A DNA stretch of 8,862 nt from an uncultured Leptolyngbya sp. (lineage in GTDB: Bacteria > Cyanobacteriota > Cyanobacteriia > Phormidesmidales > Phormidesmidaceae). The first letter of the stretch is position 1; each line of letters opens with the position of its first letter. The translations under genes and the position numbers were made by a program. The notes below the pieces were generated by a model that saw only the letters and a list, made by a program, of their open reading frames with translations, was not told where the DNA came from and made no database searches. The stretch lies in NCBI GenBank assembly GCA_937899365.1, contig CALBPH010000773.1, forward strand, positions 1-8,862, given 5' to 3'. This document shows positions 1-6,376 of the stretch, one piece after another.

Positions 1-3000
1 CCAATCTGTTTCAGCGTTAGCCCTAGGATAGCGGTCGGTGAGCTGGGTAGTATCCCAGAGACGTACCGTTGTATCCCAGCTGCCAGTGATAAGAGTCTCA
101 GGCAACTCTGGATGCCAGGCTACTGCGCTAATGTTGCCTTGGTGGTTGCCAAAGTTTTGAGAACTTATCGGAACGCCCTGTAAATTCCGAATTTTTATAC
201 TGTTTTCCAGTGCGATCGCAACCCGCTCACTCTCAGCATCAAAGGCGATTTTCCCCACCGCCTCCACATCTTCCTGAAACGTTTTCCGCACCTGCCTAGT
301 TTCCACATCGATTAGCTTAATAAAACTGTCGTTGCCCGTGGTTGCTAGAAATTTTCCATTGGGGCTAACCGCCACAGTATTGACGGCCCACGCATGTAAT
401 TCTGTGATTGACTCTCCAGCTTTGTTGACCGGTGTTCCTAATAATTTACCCGTCCGATCCCAAAACTGTACCGTTGTTCCTGACGCACTGACAATGGTTT
501 GATTATTGGGGAGAAACGCAACGGAATTTACTTGTTTACCTGCAAGTGTGGTAAATCCATTAACTACGCTACCCTGACGGTTCCATAGCTTCATGCCGTC
601 ATCACCGCCGCTGAGAATTTGCTCGCCGTCGGGGCTAAAGGCCACCGATGTTATTTTGTTTTGATGGCCTTCAAAAATCCTGGGCGAGTCGTTGCTGTTA
701 GTGAGGTCCCACAGGCGTAACGTTCTGTCTGAGCTGGCTGTTACCAGATACTGTCCATCTGGGCTAAACGCAATGGCATTGACATAGCCTGTATGTCCTT
801 GCAGGGGCTGAACCACCAGGTTGCCCTCCAGGTCCCAAATGCGCACAGTCCCGTCTTCACTACTGCTGGCAATCTGGTTACCGTCTGGGCTAGTTGCGAT
901 CGCAATGACAGCCTGAGTATGCCCCTCTAAAAGATTGACTTCCATCGGATTTTTCAACAAATCGGCCAGCGCAAACTGGGCAGAATTCAGCACTCGATTC
1001 AAACTGTGTTGGCTCTCACCGACCACCTGCATGGCCATCACCAGTCCATCCACTGGTTTGTCATAACTTAGCAGCCGAGCCTGGGCCGCTTGCTCCCCGA
1101 TCTCCGCCCGCTGTTGGGCCGCTTCGGCTCTATTTTTCTGTGTTGTCGCCACTCCATATTGCCAGACGGCAATGCCGAAGCCTGATATTGCCATTGTCAA
1201 TAGCCCGCCCAATGTCCCGACTAATCTCCTCTGTCGCTTTGCCTCTTTCTTTTGGTCAGCGTTGATTAAATCCCGGCTCGAGGCCACATAGATTCCCTGT
1301 AACTCCGTGGGGCTAGGCTGCTTTCCAGACGCCTTGAGTAGCCACTGTTCTGCCTCTTTGAGTTCATCACCCCGCAGCAATAAACTCTCCCGCCGGGCCT
1401 TTTCTTCCCAAGTAAGTGCCTGCATTAATAAGCGAGTATGGGCTTGTAAATACTCCGGGTCAGTATCCAGGGTTAGGAGCAGCTCCTTAAAGTTGGCCGC
1501 AAAGTCAGCATCATTGTCTTGAAAATCGAGCCACTGAACGTTCTTTAACTGCGGATGTAAGTCTGTTGTCTCTACTGGGCGATGGAGCACCGTTACAATC
1601 CGCTTATTTAACTTCGCTGCATACTCCACCTCATCCGCACAATAGGGCGACTTAACCGAACTAGGAGACAGAATAAACAAGACGTGGTCCGATGCTTCAA
1701 TACCTCGATAAATTTCTGCTCTAAAGTCTGCTCCTGAGGCAATGCTTTCTTGATCAAACCAGGTGCGTTTTCCCTGACGCTGTAGTCCATCATTTAACTG
1801 ACGGGCAAAGTCAGCATCAGCTCGCGAATAGGAGATAAACACATCTAACGAAACCCCCGATGGCTGTCGTTCACTTTCCGTAATGAACTCATGCTGTAGA
1901 GGTATAGGCCCATGCTCGGGGTACTGCGTTGTCAGCTTTAGCCACGTCAAGGCATGCTGTAGCTCGTAGCCCCGTAACAAAATGCAAGGATTACGCTGCT
2001 GCCTCTCCCACTTCAACGCTTTCGTCAACAGTATTTTATGTTCATTATAATAAGCGGCATCCTGTTTTAAGAGACGCAGCAGATTGCCCTCATCCTGTTG
2101 ATAGCTATCCTCAGTGAGGTTATCTGTTAAATCAATGTATTGCCGGGTCTGGAGCGATGCTGGAATTTGTTCTGGAGCTACAGTTCCTGCCAGCATCGGT
2201 ATAATCCGCTTATTTGAGGCAAGGGCATGATCTAGTTCTTGTTGGCAGTAGGGCGAAGCTAGAGAATGGGCCGATAGTAAAAAGACAACATTATCGGCCT
2301 CTTCAATACCACGGGCCATAGCCGTTTGAAAATCGCTCCCAAACTCAATGTCGCTACGGTGAGTCCAGGCGGTAATTCCGTCTCTCATGAGCCCTCGCCG
2401 AATCTGCTCTGCCAGGGTCTGGTCCTCCTCCGCATGGCAGAGAAACACCTGGGTCATCAAGTTGTTAGCATTTTTAATGCTAGCAATGATAAATTCACAG
2501 TGCAGATCGGTGGGAGTACAGGGAGCCTGTTTATCCTGAAAGCGTTTCCGCAACCACTCTTCTGCTTGCTGACGCTCTTCTCCAACTAGCAAATATCGGG
2601 TTTGCTGTTGGTTGCGGTCCCAGTCTAAGGCTTTGGTTAGCAGTACCGTGTGTTGATGGACATAGGTTCGTTCTTGCTCACATAGCTCAACTAAGGCTTG
2701 GAACGCTGACTCAAAGTTGCTTTCATCGGCAAAATTTACCTGATTCCAATTAATTTTGCTAATTTCAGAGTGCATGTGGGTAAAACAAGAATGTTCACCG
2801 CTAGCTTGGTATGCTGCCCAATCTTCATCAGTGCCGTCAGGATGGCGGGGCTGCCACAGTTCCTGCGATATTTCTTCCACATGCATAATGGGTACCAGCC
2901 GCTTATTGAGGGCAACAGCCCGCTCAATTTCTTTGCGACAGTAGGAAGATTTGGTCGCGTGGGGGGAAATGACAAAGACAAAATTGTCCGCTTTCTCGAT

Positions 3001-3162
3001 GCCATCATTAATTTGTTTTTGATAGTCCACACCCTGGGGAATAGCATCAAAATCAAACCATACGGTATACCCCTGAGCCACCAGACGGTCGTTCAGCCGT
3101 TTGACAAACTGCTTGCTGTCCGTCCGTCCGTAGGAGATAAAAATATCTTGAAGGGAGTTCAT
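1..3162 (-). CDS. Triple-TIR, membrane-anchored WD40-repeat protein (C-terminus cut by window edge)
   Basis: An uninterrupted 1054-codon frame starts at ATG 3162; an in-frame TGA lies about 35 bases upstream, and the frame is still open at base 1. Domains in order: TIR1 (residues ~5-95, with a ~35-residue insertion near 98-135), TIR2 (~237-345), TIR3 (~438-545), one predicted transmembrane helix (~647-667), a charged helical stretch rich in Ala/Gln/Glu (~668-700), and WD40-like blades from ~745. Each TIR has the β-strand/DxFIS-type start, a hydrophobic VxFxxS strand and a YCxxE motif; the Glu residues (78, 309, 511) match the catalytic Glu of TIR NADases. After each TIR comes a similar helical module of ~60 residues. 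WD40 blades at ~745, 787, 830, 872, 923, 962 and 1003 would make one seven-bladed propeller. Known for the families: TIR domains cleave NAD+ or make nucleotide signals, and WD40 propellers bind ligands. Inferred: a defence or cell-suicide sensor. No Shine-Dalgarno sequence is evident. TIR-WD40 proteins are common in cyanobacteria; the function of this one is unknown. Confidence 0.93.
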   Translation of the reverse strand, partial: MNSLQDIFISYGRTDSKQFVKRLNDRLVAQGYTVWFDFDAIPQGVDYQKQINDGIEKADNFVFVISPHATKSSYCRKEIERAVALNKRLVPIMHVEEISQELWQPRHPDGTDEDWAAYQASGEHSCFTHMHSEISKINWNQVNFADESNFESAFQALVELCEQERTYVHQHTVLLTKALDWDRNQQQTRYLLVGEERQQAEEWLRKRFQDKQAPCTPTDLHCEFIIASIKNANNLMTQVFLCHAEEDQTLAEQIRRGLMRDGITAWTHRSDIEFGSDFQTAMARGIEEADNVVFLLSAHSLASPYCQQELDHALASNKRIIPMLAGTVAPEQIPASLQTRQYIDLTDNLTEDSYQQDEGNLLRLLKQDAAYYNEHKILLTKALKWERQQRNPCILLRGYELQHALTWLKLTTQYPEHGPIPLQHEFITESERQPSGVSLDVFISYSRADADFARQLNDGLQRQGKRTWFDQESIASGADFRAEIYRGIEASDHVLFILSPSSVKSPYCADEVEYAAKLNKRIVTVLHRPVETTDLHPQLKNVQWLDFQDNDADFAANFKELLLTLDTDPEYLQAHTRLLMQALTWEEKARRESLLLRGDELKEAEQWLLKASGKQPSPTELQGIYVASSRDLINADQKKEAKRQRRLVGTLGGLLTMAISGFGIAVWQYGVATTQKNRAEAAQQRAEIGEQAAQARLLSYDKPVDGLVMAMQVVGESQHSLNRVLNSAQFALADLLKNPMEVNLLEGHTQAVIAIATSPDGNQIASSSEDGTVRIWDLEGNLVVQPLQGHTGYVNAIAFSPDGQYLVTASSDRTLRLWDLTNSNDSPRIFEGHQNKITSVAFSPDGEQILSGGDDGMKLWNRQGSVVNGFTTLAGKQVNSVAFLPNNQTIVSASGTTVQFWDRTGKLLGTPVNKAGESITELHAWAVNTVAVSPNGKFLATTGNDSFIKLIDVETRQVRKTFQEDVEAVGKIAFDAESERVAIALENSIKIRNLQGVPISSQNFGNHQGNISAVAWHPELPETLITGSWDTTVRLWDTTQLTDRYPRANAETDW
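211..220. repeat. HIP1 palindrome TGCGATCGCA
   Basis: Cyanobacterial highly iterated palindrome, here inside the WD40 region of the TIR gene, where its frame encodes Ala-Ile-Ala. Confidence 0.9.
895..904. repeat. HIP1 palindrome TGCGATCGCA
   Basis: HIP1 copy within the first WD40 blade of the TIR gene, encoding Ala-Ile-Ala. Confidence 0.9.
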
Positions 3163-3479
3163 GGCATCAGGTAAGCGGCTATCCAAGTATCTACTTCAGT
3201 TATTCACTGGGCATTTTCGGTTTTCAGCCTAGTCCATCTGCCTAACGGAGCCAGAGAATCGCTGTAGCCTATATCAAGCCGTGAGTTTGGGTTATGTAAG
3301 GAAAACGTAAGTAGCCCACCCAGTAGCTATGCGCCTGGTCAAGATCACGTCTATGGGGCAGGACAGCTCAGCATATGTTTTCCCGAAGCGTGGCCAGACC
3401 ACACTAAACCTTTGGAGCCTAGCCCATGTTGAACTTGAGCTAGGGTAGGAATGTCATTTGAAATTGGATCTAGTTATCC
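3163..3479. other. Divergent intergenic region between the TIR-WD40 gene and the MNT/HEPN pair
   Basis: This 317-bp stretch separates two divergent transcription units and must hold both promoters, but I see no convincing -35/-10 pair on either strand. It has no long open frame. The only structures seen are a short palindrome, AAGTA-TC-TACTT at 3185-3196, 23 bases upstream of the TIR start, and a purine-rich ribosome-binding-like stretch at 3442-3450 followed directly by ATG 3451 (described separately). No inverted repeat typical of an operator and no riboswitch fold was recognised. Confidence 0.6.
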
Positions 3480-3504
3480 ATGGCATTTCCAACACCGCTG
3501 CTAG
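3451..3504 (+). CDS. Possible 17-codon leader peptide overlapping the MNT gene start
   Basis: ATG 3451 directly follows the purine-rich stretch AGGGTAGGA (3442-3450), the best ribosome-binding-like sequence near the operon start. The frame reads MSFEIGSSYPWHFQHRC and stops at TAG 3502-3504, so it overlaps the first 25 bases of the MNT gene in another frame. If translated, it could bring ribosomes to the weakly primed ATG 3480. It is equally possible that this is chance, or that it marks the true N-terminus of MNT displaced by a sequence error. No family resemblance was recognised. Confidence 0.2.
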   Translation: MSFEIGSSYPWHFQHRC

Positions 3505-3869
3505 ATGCCAGACTAGCTCGAGAAAAAGAACAAAACGAAAGGGAACGGCAGCAACTATTGCCGCTAGCATTAGCATGGCTACAAGCGCACGGGCTCGACT
3601 ATGGAATTTCCCGTGGATACCTATTTGGATCGGTGACTCAGCCGGGTCGCTTTACCCAATCATCAGATATCGACATAGCCGTGGATACCTGGGAAACGGG
3701 GAATATTTTCGGTTTGATGGGCTATCTATCGTTGTACCTGAATCGTGATGTGGATGTAATACCCTTAGACCAGTGTCATTTTGCTGATAAGATTCGTCGC
3801 CTAGGAATGCCATGGAGCGTGAACGACTCGCCGGACTCACTGCAGAAATCAAAGGACAGTGGCGACTGA
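3480..3869 (+). CDS. mntA: MNT-domain nucleotidyltransferase, MntA-like antitoxin
   Basis: This 129-residue protein of the minimal nucleotidyltransferase family has the nucleotide-transfer signature G50-S51, then 11 residues, then D63-I-D65, and a third likely metal-binding Asp at ~92 in the strand RDVDVIPL. An N-terminal helical segment (~9-37) precedes the catalytic fold. In characterised HepT-MntA pairs, MntA adds AMP units to a tyrosine of the HEPN toxin and so blocks its RNase activity. The position here, upstream of a HEPN gene and overlapping it by 58 bases, strongly supports the same role. The last ~20 residues lie in the overlap, look low in conservation potential and may be a non-functional tail. 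ATG 3480 has only a weak GGAT at 3466-3469 as ribosome-binding site. The spacing of 11 residues between GS and DxD is one more than the GSX10DXD pattern usually quoted for MntA. Confidence 0.85.
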   Translation: MAFPTPLLDARLAREKEQNERERQQLLPLALAWLQAHGLDYGISRGYLFGSVTQPGRFTQSSDIDIAVDTWETGNIFGLMGYLSLYLNRDVDVIPLDQCHFADKIRRLGMPWSVNDSPDSLQKSKDSGD

Positions 3870-4285
3870 TTGAAAAAGTCAGTGAGCGCTTGCAGGCAAG
3901 GGTTGAAGAAGGTCTGGATACACCAGCACAGCTAGATAGTGTGGCATATCAGATTCACAATCTATATTGCTCCATCGAAGACTTGCTAAAGCTGATTGCG
4001 AATACCTTTGAGAATCGAATTGATACGACCGGTGAATGGCATCGAATTTTACTACTAAGACTAAGTCAGCCGGTAGATGGTATTCGACCAGCGTTCTTGT
4101 CTGACGAGTCGTTCGATCTGTTGAACCAACTACGAAGCTTTAGGCACATGTTTCGTCACGCCTATGGGACTGATATTCAGCCAAGGCAGCTAGAACCTAA
4201 TATAGATATAGCTTTGCAAGCCTTAAAATTAATTTCACAAGACATTAGACATTTTTTAGAACATCTAACTGAACTTACAGACTAG
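3812..4285 (+). CDS. hepT: HEPN-domain RNase toxin, HepT-like (DUF86 type)
   Basis: This 157-residue, all-helical-looking protein has the HepT active-site motif RX4HXY seen exactly as R111-HMFR-H116-A-Y118. In known HEPN toxins the Arg and His are needed for metal-independent RNA cleavage, and the Tyr of this motif is the residue AMPylated by the partner MntA. A helix carrying YQIHNLYCSIEDLLK (~46-60) is the usual first HEPN helix and probably forms part of the dimer face. ATG 3812 gives a full-length protein; it lies inside the upstream MNT gene with a 58-base overlap, which implies translational coupling and tight co-expression of antitoxin and toxin. The target is unknown; tRNA or mRNA cleavage is known for relatives. 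The module could serve plasmid or island maintenance or anti-phage defence. Confidence in the family is high; toxicity itself is inferred. Confidence 0.87.
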   Translation: MERERLAGLTAEIKGQWRLIEKVSERLQARVEEGLDTPAQLDSVAYQIHNLYCSIEDLLKLIANTFENRIDTTGEWHRILLLRLSQPVDGIRPAFLSDESFDLLNQLRSFRHMFRHAYGTDIQPRQLEPNIDIALQALKLISQDIRHFLEHLTELTD

Positions 4286-4392
4286 AGAACTGTCAAAGCT
4301 CCGACCTTTATCAAGTTGCCTACGGTTGGCTATCCATAGTTTTTCATCTTTTCTGTGGACAATACGTGTTCTAGCAAACTACTGCATGCCAT
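4286..4392. other. Short convergent gap between hepT and devA
   Basis: Two genes end facing each other across 107 bases. A terminator for both would be expected. The only candidate is CTAT-CC-ATAG at 4330-4339 followed by five T residues, whose loop is too short for a stable hairpin. I see no credible intrinsic terminator. Confidence 0.5.
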
Positions 4393-5085
4393 CTAATCTT
4401 CTGGCTGTTTAGACAAACGGCCATCTTCCATATAGATGATGCGGTCGGCAATGTCTAAAATACGGTTGTCATGGGTGACTAGCAGAATGGTACAGCCCTG
4501 TTGTTTGGCTAAGTTATGCATAATGTCTACGACATCGCGGCCAGATTTTTTATCAAGGGCGGCGGTGGGTTCGTCCGCGAGCACAATTTTGGGATGACTG
4601 ACCAGAGCGCGGGCAATGGCAACCCTTTGCTTTTGCCCCCCAGACAGATCGGCTGGATAATAATCCACCCTGTCTTCTAACCCGACCTGTTTTAACATTG
4701 CTGCCGCACGACGGTGGCGCTCGTCCTTGGTATACGTGCCCTGTACTTCCAGACCCATTTGCACGTTTTCTAGCGCGGTAAGGCTACCGTGTAGATTGTG
4801 GGCCTGAAAGATATAGCCGTTGTTGCGTCGGGCTTTGACCAGGGCCTGTTCGTTGGCGTCACATAGCTCATGACCAACAACATTTAGACTGCCGGTCTGG
4901 GCCGAGCGCAGCCCACCAATAAGCGTTAGCAGGGTGGTTTTTCCAGAGCCAGAGGGGCCGGTCATAATCACAATTTCACCGGCGGCAATTTCTAGATTAA
5001 TGTCAAACAGGGCCTGCTTGCGCAGCTGACCAGAACCAAAGTAGTGGTTAAGTTGATGAACAGAAATAGACGGTGCTGCAGCCAT
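4393..5085 (-). CDS. devA: DevA-type ABC exporter ATPase
   Basis: This is the ATP-binding subunit of a DevBCA-type exporter; it drives the permease DevC from the cytoplasmic face. With ATG 5085 as start it has 230 residues. Walker A is GPSGSGKTT (43-51), the Q-loop Gln is at ~94 (YIFQAHNL), the ABC signature is LSGGQ (147-151), Walker B with catalytic Glu is VLADE (168-172), the D-loop is AALD and the switch His is H205 (LLVTHD). The N-terminal phrase around NHYFGSGQLRKQ is typical of cyanobacterial DevA rather than generic LolD/MacB ATPases. A TTG at 5109, directly after the devC stop, would add eight hydrophobic residues; I prefer ATG 5085 because family members usually begin about ten residues before the NHYFG phrase. 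No clear ribosome-binding site is seen, so translation is probably coupled to devC, whose stop lies 24 bases upstream. It is the last gene of the operon. Confidence 0.93.
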   Translation of the reverse strand: MAAAPSISVHQLNHYFGSGQLRKQALFDINLEIAAGEIVIMTGPSGSGKTTLLTLIGGLRSAQTGSLNVVGHELCDANEQALVKARRNNGYIFQAHNLHGSLTALENVQMGLEVQGTYTKDERHRRAAAMLKQVGLEDRVDYYPADLSGGQKQRVAIARALVSHPKIVLADEPTAALDKKSGRDVVDIMHNLAKQQGCTILLVTHDNRILDIADRIIYMEDGRLSKQPED

Positions 5086-5109
5086 AATGATAAAAATAGA
5101 GACTAACAA

Positions 5110-6240
5110 CTAGAAAATATCGGCGGGGTCGGCGGCCTGGAGACGACGAGTTGCGATCGCACCCGACGCATTACACATTATCAATGTCAGAAAAAATACT
5201 AGGAACGTGCGGCTAACTGGCATGGTAATGGGTAGCGCCGTGGCTGCCGCTGTGAGCTGATAGGCCCCGATGGCTATTAACAAACTGGGAAAAAAGCCCA
5301 GCAGCGATAAAATCAGAGCTTCTTCAAACACTACGCCCAAGAGATAGCTGTTGCGATAGCCCATTGCCTTAAAGGTGGCATACTCAGCCAGGTGACTATT
5401 CACATCGGTGGAGAGTACCTGATAAACAATCACTACACCGACAATAAAGCCCATCGCCGTGCCTAGGCCAAACACAAACCCAATGGCAGAACTCGATTGA
5501 ATCTCATTAAGTTCAAAGTCAACATAGCCGTCACGGGTAAGCACTAAAACATCGTCTGGCATCCGAGCAATGAGCTGTTCTCTCACCTGTTCAATGTCAT
5601 ACCCAGGTTCCACATTTAACAACCCTAGGCTGACGGCTCCTGGCTCACGTCTGGGAAACAACCTCAAAAAGTTCTGCTCGCTGGTAATTAATGCTCCATC
5701 ATCGGCAAAGGAGGCTCCAACCGAAAATAAGCCTGAGACTGTGACCGTGTTAACGCCAATTTCAGTATTGGCGGGCTGTCCTGCTTCTACCGTGTCAATG
5801 AGTTCCTGATAGTCACCCCGCGATGAGCGATCAAATAAAACGTGATAGGGCAGCCGCGTATCAGCAATCTTGGCATTGATTTCGGGCAGGTCAAAGGCCG
5901 GTTGACTGGGATTTTGACCGATGATCATCATGGAGGCTTTTTTGCGTGTTTCAGGATTGCGCCAATCGACAGAGCCTACGTACATCGCATCGGCAGTGGC
6001 CACACCGGTCACATCCTGCGCCTGGTATAGTCGCCGTCGAGAAAAGGTACGCAGCTGGCCAAAGTTCTTGGCCTGGGCGCTAATGAGAACAATGTCTGCC
6101 TTGATGGCTCGGGGATATTGGGTATTGGTTTTGTAGAGCGCATCGGAAAAGCCTAGTTGCATAAAGATCAGCACATCGGCAAAGGAGATACCTGAGATCG
6201 CAGTCAGCAGTCGCACCGGATCGTGCTTCCACTGCAGCAA
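5110..6240 (-). CDS. devC: DevC-type ABC exporter permease (MacB/FtsX-like), start uncertain
   Basis: This is the membrane subunit of the DevBCA exporter. From TTG 6240 it has 376 residues: one N-terminal helix (~9-31, ISFADVLIFMQLGF), a ~220-residue periplasmic domain containing the family phrases KADIVLIS and TFSRRRLYQA, then three C-terminal helices (~252-274, ~300-328, ~343-364) and the end ATRRLQAADPADIF. This is the FtsX/MacB topology, and the phrases are typical of DevC. The frame stays open upstream to TAG at 6340-6342, and the residues just before the TTG (SLQERTALG) look like a continuation of the family N-terminus. No ATG, GTG or other TTG exists there, so either TTG 6240 or a rare start such as ATT 6276 is used. 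The gap to devB is unusually long (over 100 bases) and holds two hairpins. Confidence 0.9.
   Translation of the reverse strand: MLQWKHDPVRLLTAISGISFADVLIFMQLGFSDALYKTNTQYPRAIKADIVLISAQAKNFGQLRTFSRRRLYQAQDVTGVATADAMYVGSVDWRNPETRKKASMMIIGQNPSQPAFDLPEINAKIADTRLPYHVLFDRSSRGDYQELIDTVEAGQPANTEIGVNTVTVSGLFSVGASFADDGALITSEQNFLRLFPRREPGAVSLGLLNVEPGYDIEQVREQLIARMPDDVLVLTRDGYVDFELNEIQSSSAIGFVFGLGTAMGFIVGVVIVYQVLSTDVNSHLAEYATFKAMGYRNSYLLGVVFEEALILSLLGFFPSLLIAIGAYQLTAAATALPITMPVSRTFLVFFLTLIMCNASGAIATRRLQAADPADIF
5152..5161. repeat. HIP1 palindrome TGCGATCGCA
   Basis: HIP1 copy near the 3' end of devC, encoding the Ala-Ile-Ala of its C-terminal phrase SGAIATRR. Confidence 0.9.
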
Positions 6241-6315
6241 ACCCAGGGCCGTTCGTTCTTGGAGAGATTTGACAATTTTGATTGGGTTCTTCGTATCAAT
6301 GGGGATTTGGTTCCC

Positions 6316-6343
6316 GTAGGTACGTTCCTTGTAACGTCCCTAC
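6316..6343 (-). other. Hairpin in the devB-devC gap (distal)
   Basis: GTAGG and ACGTT, separated by one T, pair with AACGT and CCTAC, separated by one C, around a six-base loop. The result is a ten-pair stem with one internal mismatch. In the transcript (minus strand) the loop carries ACAAGG, which resembles a ribosome-binding site and would be held in the hairpin. No U-tract follows, so a terminator is unlikely. It lies between devB and devC in the same transcript. Confidence 0.5.
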
Positions 6344-6344
6344 A

Positions 6345-6363
6345 CGACGTGGGATGGACGTCG
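6345..6363 (-). other. Hairpin in the devB-devC gap (proximal)
   Basis: CGACGT (6345-6350) and ACGTCG (6358-6363) form a perfect six-pair stem around a seven-base loop. It sits one base from the larger hairpin, starts 13 bases past the devB stop, and has no U-tract. It could stabilise the devB end of the mRNA or form part of a control element before devC. Confidence 0.45.
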
Positions 6364-6376
6364 GCAACAAGAAAAT

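Noticed and set aside
2736..3056. A 106-codon minus-strand frame over the TIR1 region, and overlapping plus-strand frames
   Set aside because: These are shadows of the TIR gene: the longer frame there encodes a clear TIR domain, and the alternatives show no recognisable composition or motifs.
3185..3196. Palindrome AAGTA-TC-TACTT upstream of the TIR gene as an operator
   Set aside because: Five-base arms in an AT-rich region are expected by chance, no second copy was found, and there is no regulator gene next to it.
3429..3457. TTGAAC with TGTCAT 17 bases on, as the mntA promoter
   Set aside because: The -10 match is poor, and the site would overlap the ribosome-binding stretch of the possible leader, so it is not convincing.
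4330..4344. CTAT-CC-ATAG followed by five T residues as a terminator between hepT and devA
   Set aside because: A two-base loop cannot form, and opening it leaves a three-pair stem, too weak for an intrinsic terminator.
5086..5109. TTG 5109 as the devA start
   Set aside because: It would add LVSIFII-type hydrophobic residues not expected before the ATPase fold; ATG 5085 gives the usual N-terminus.
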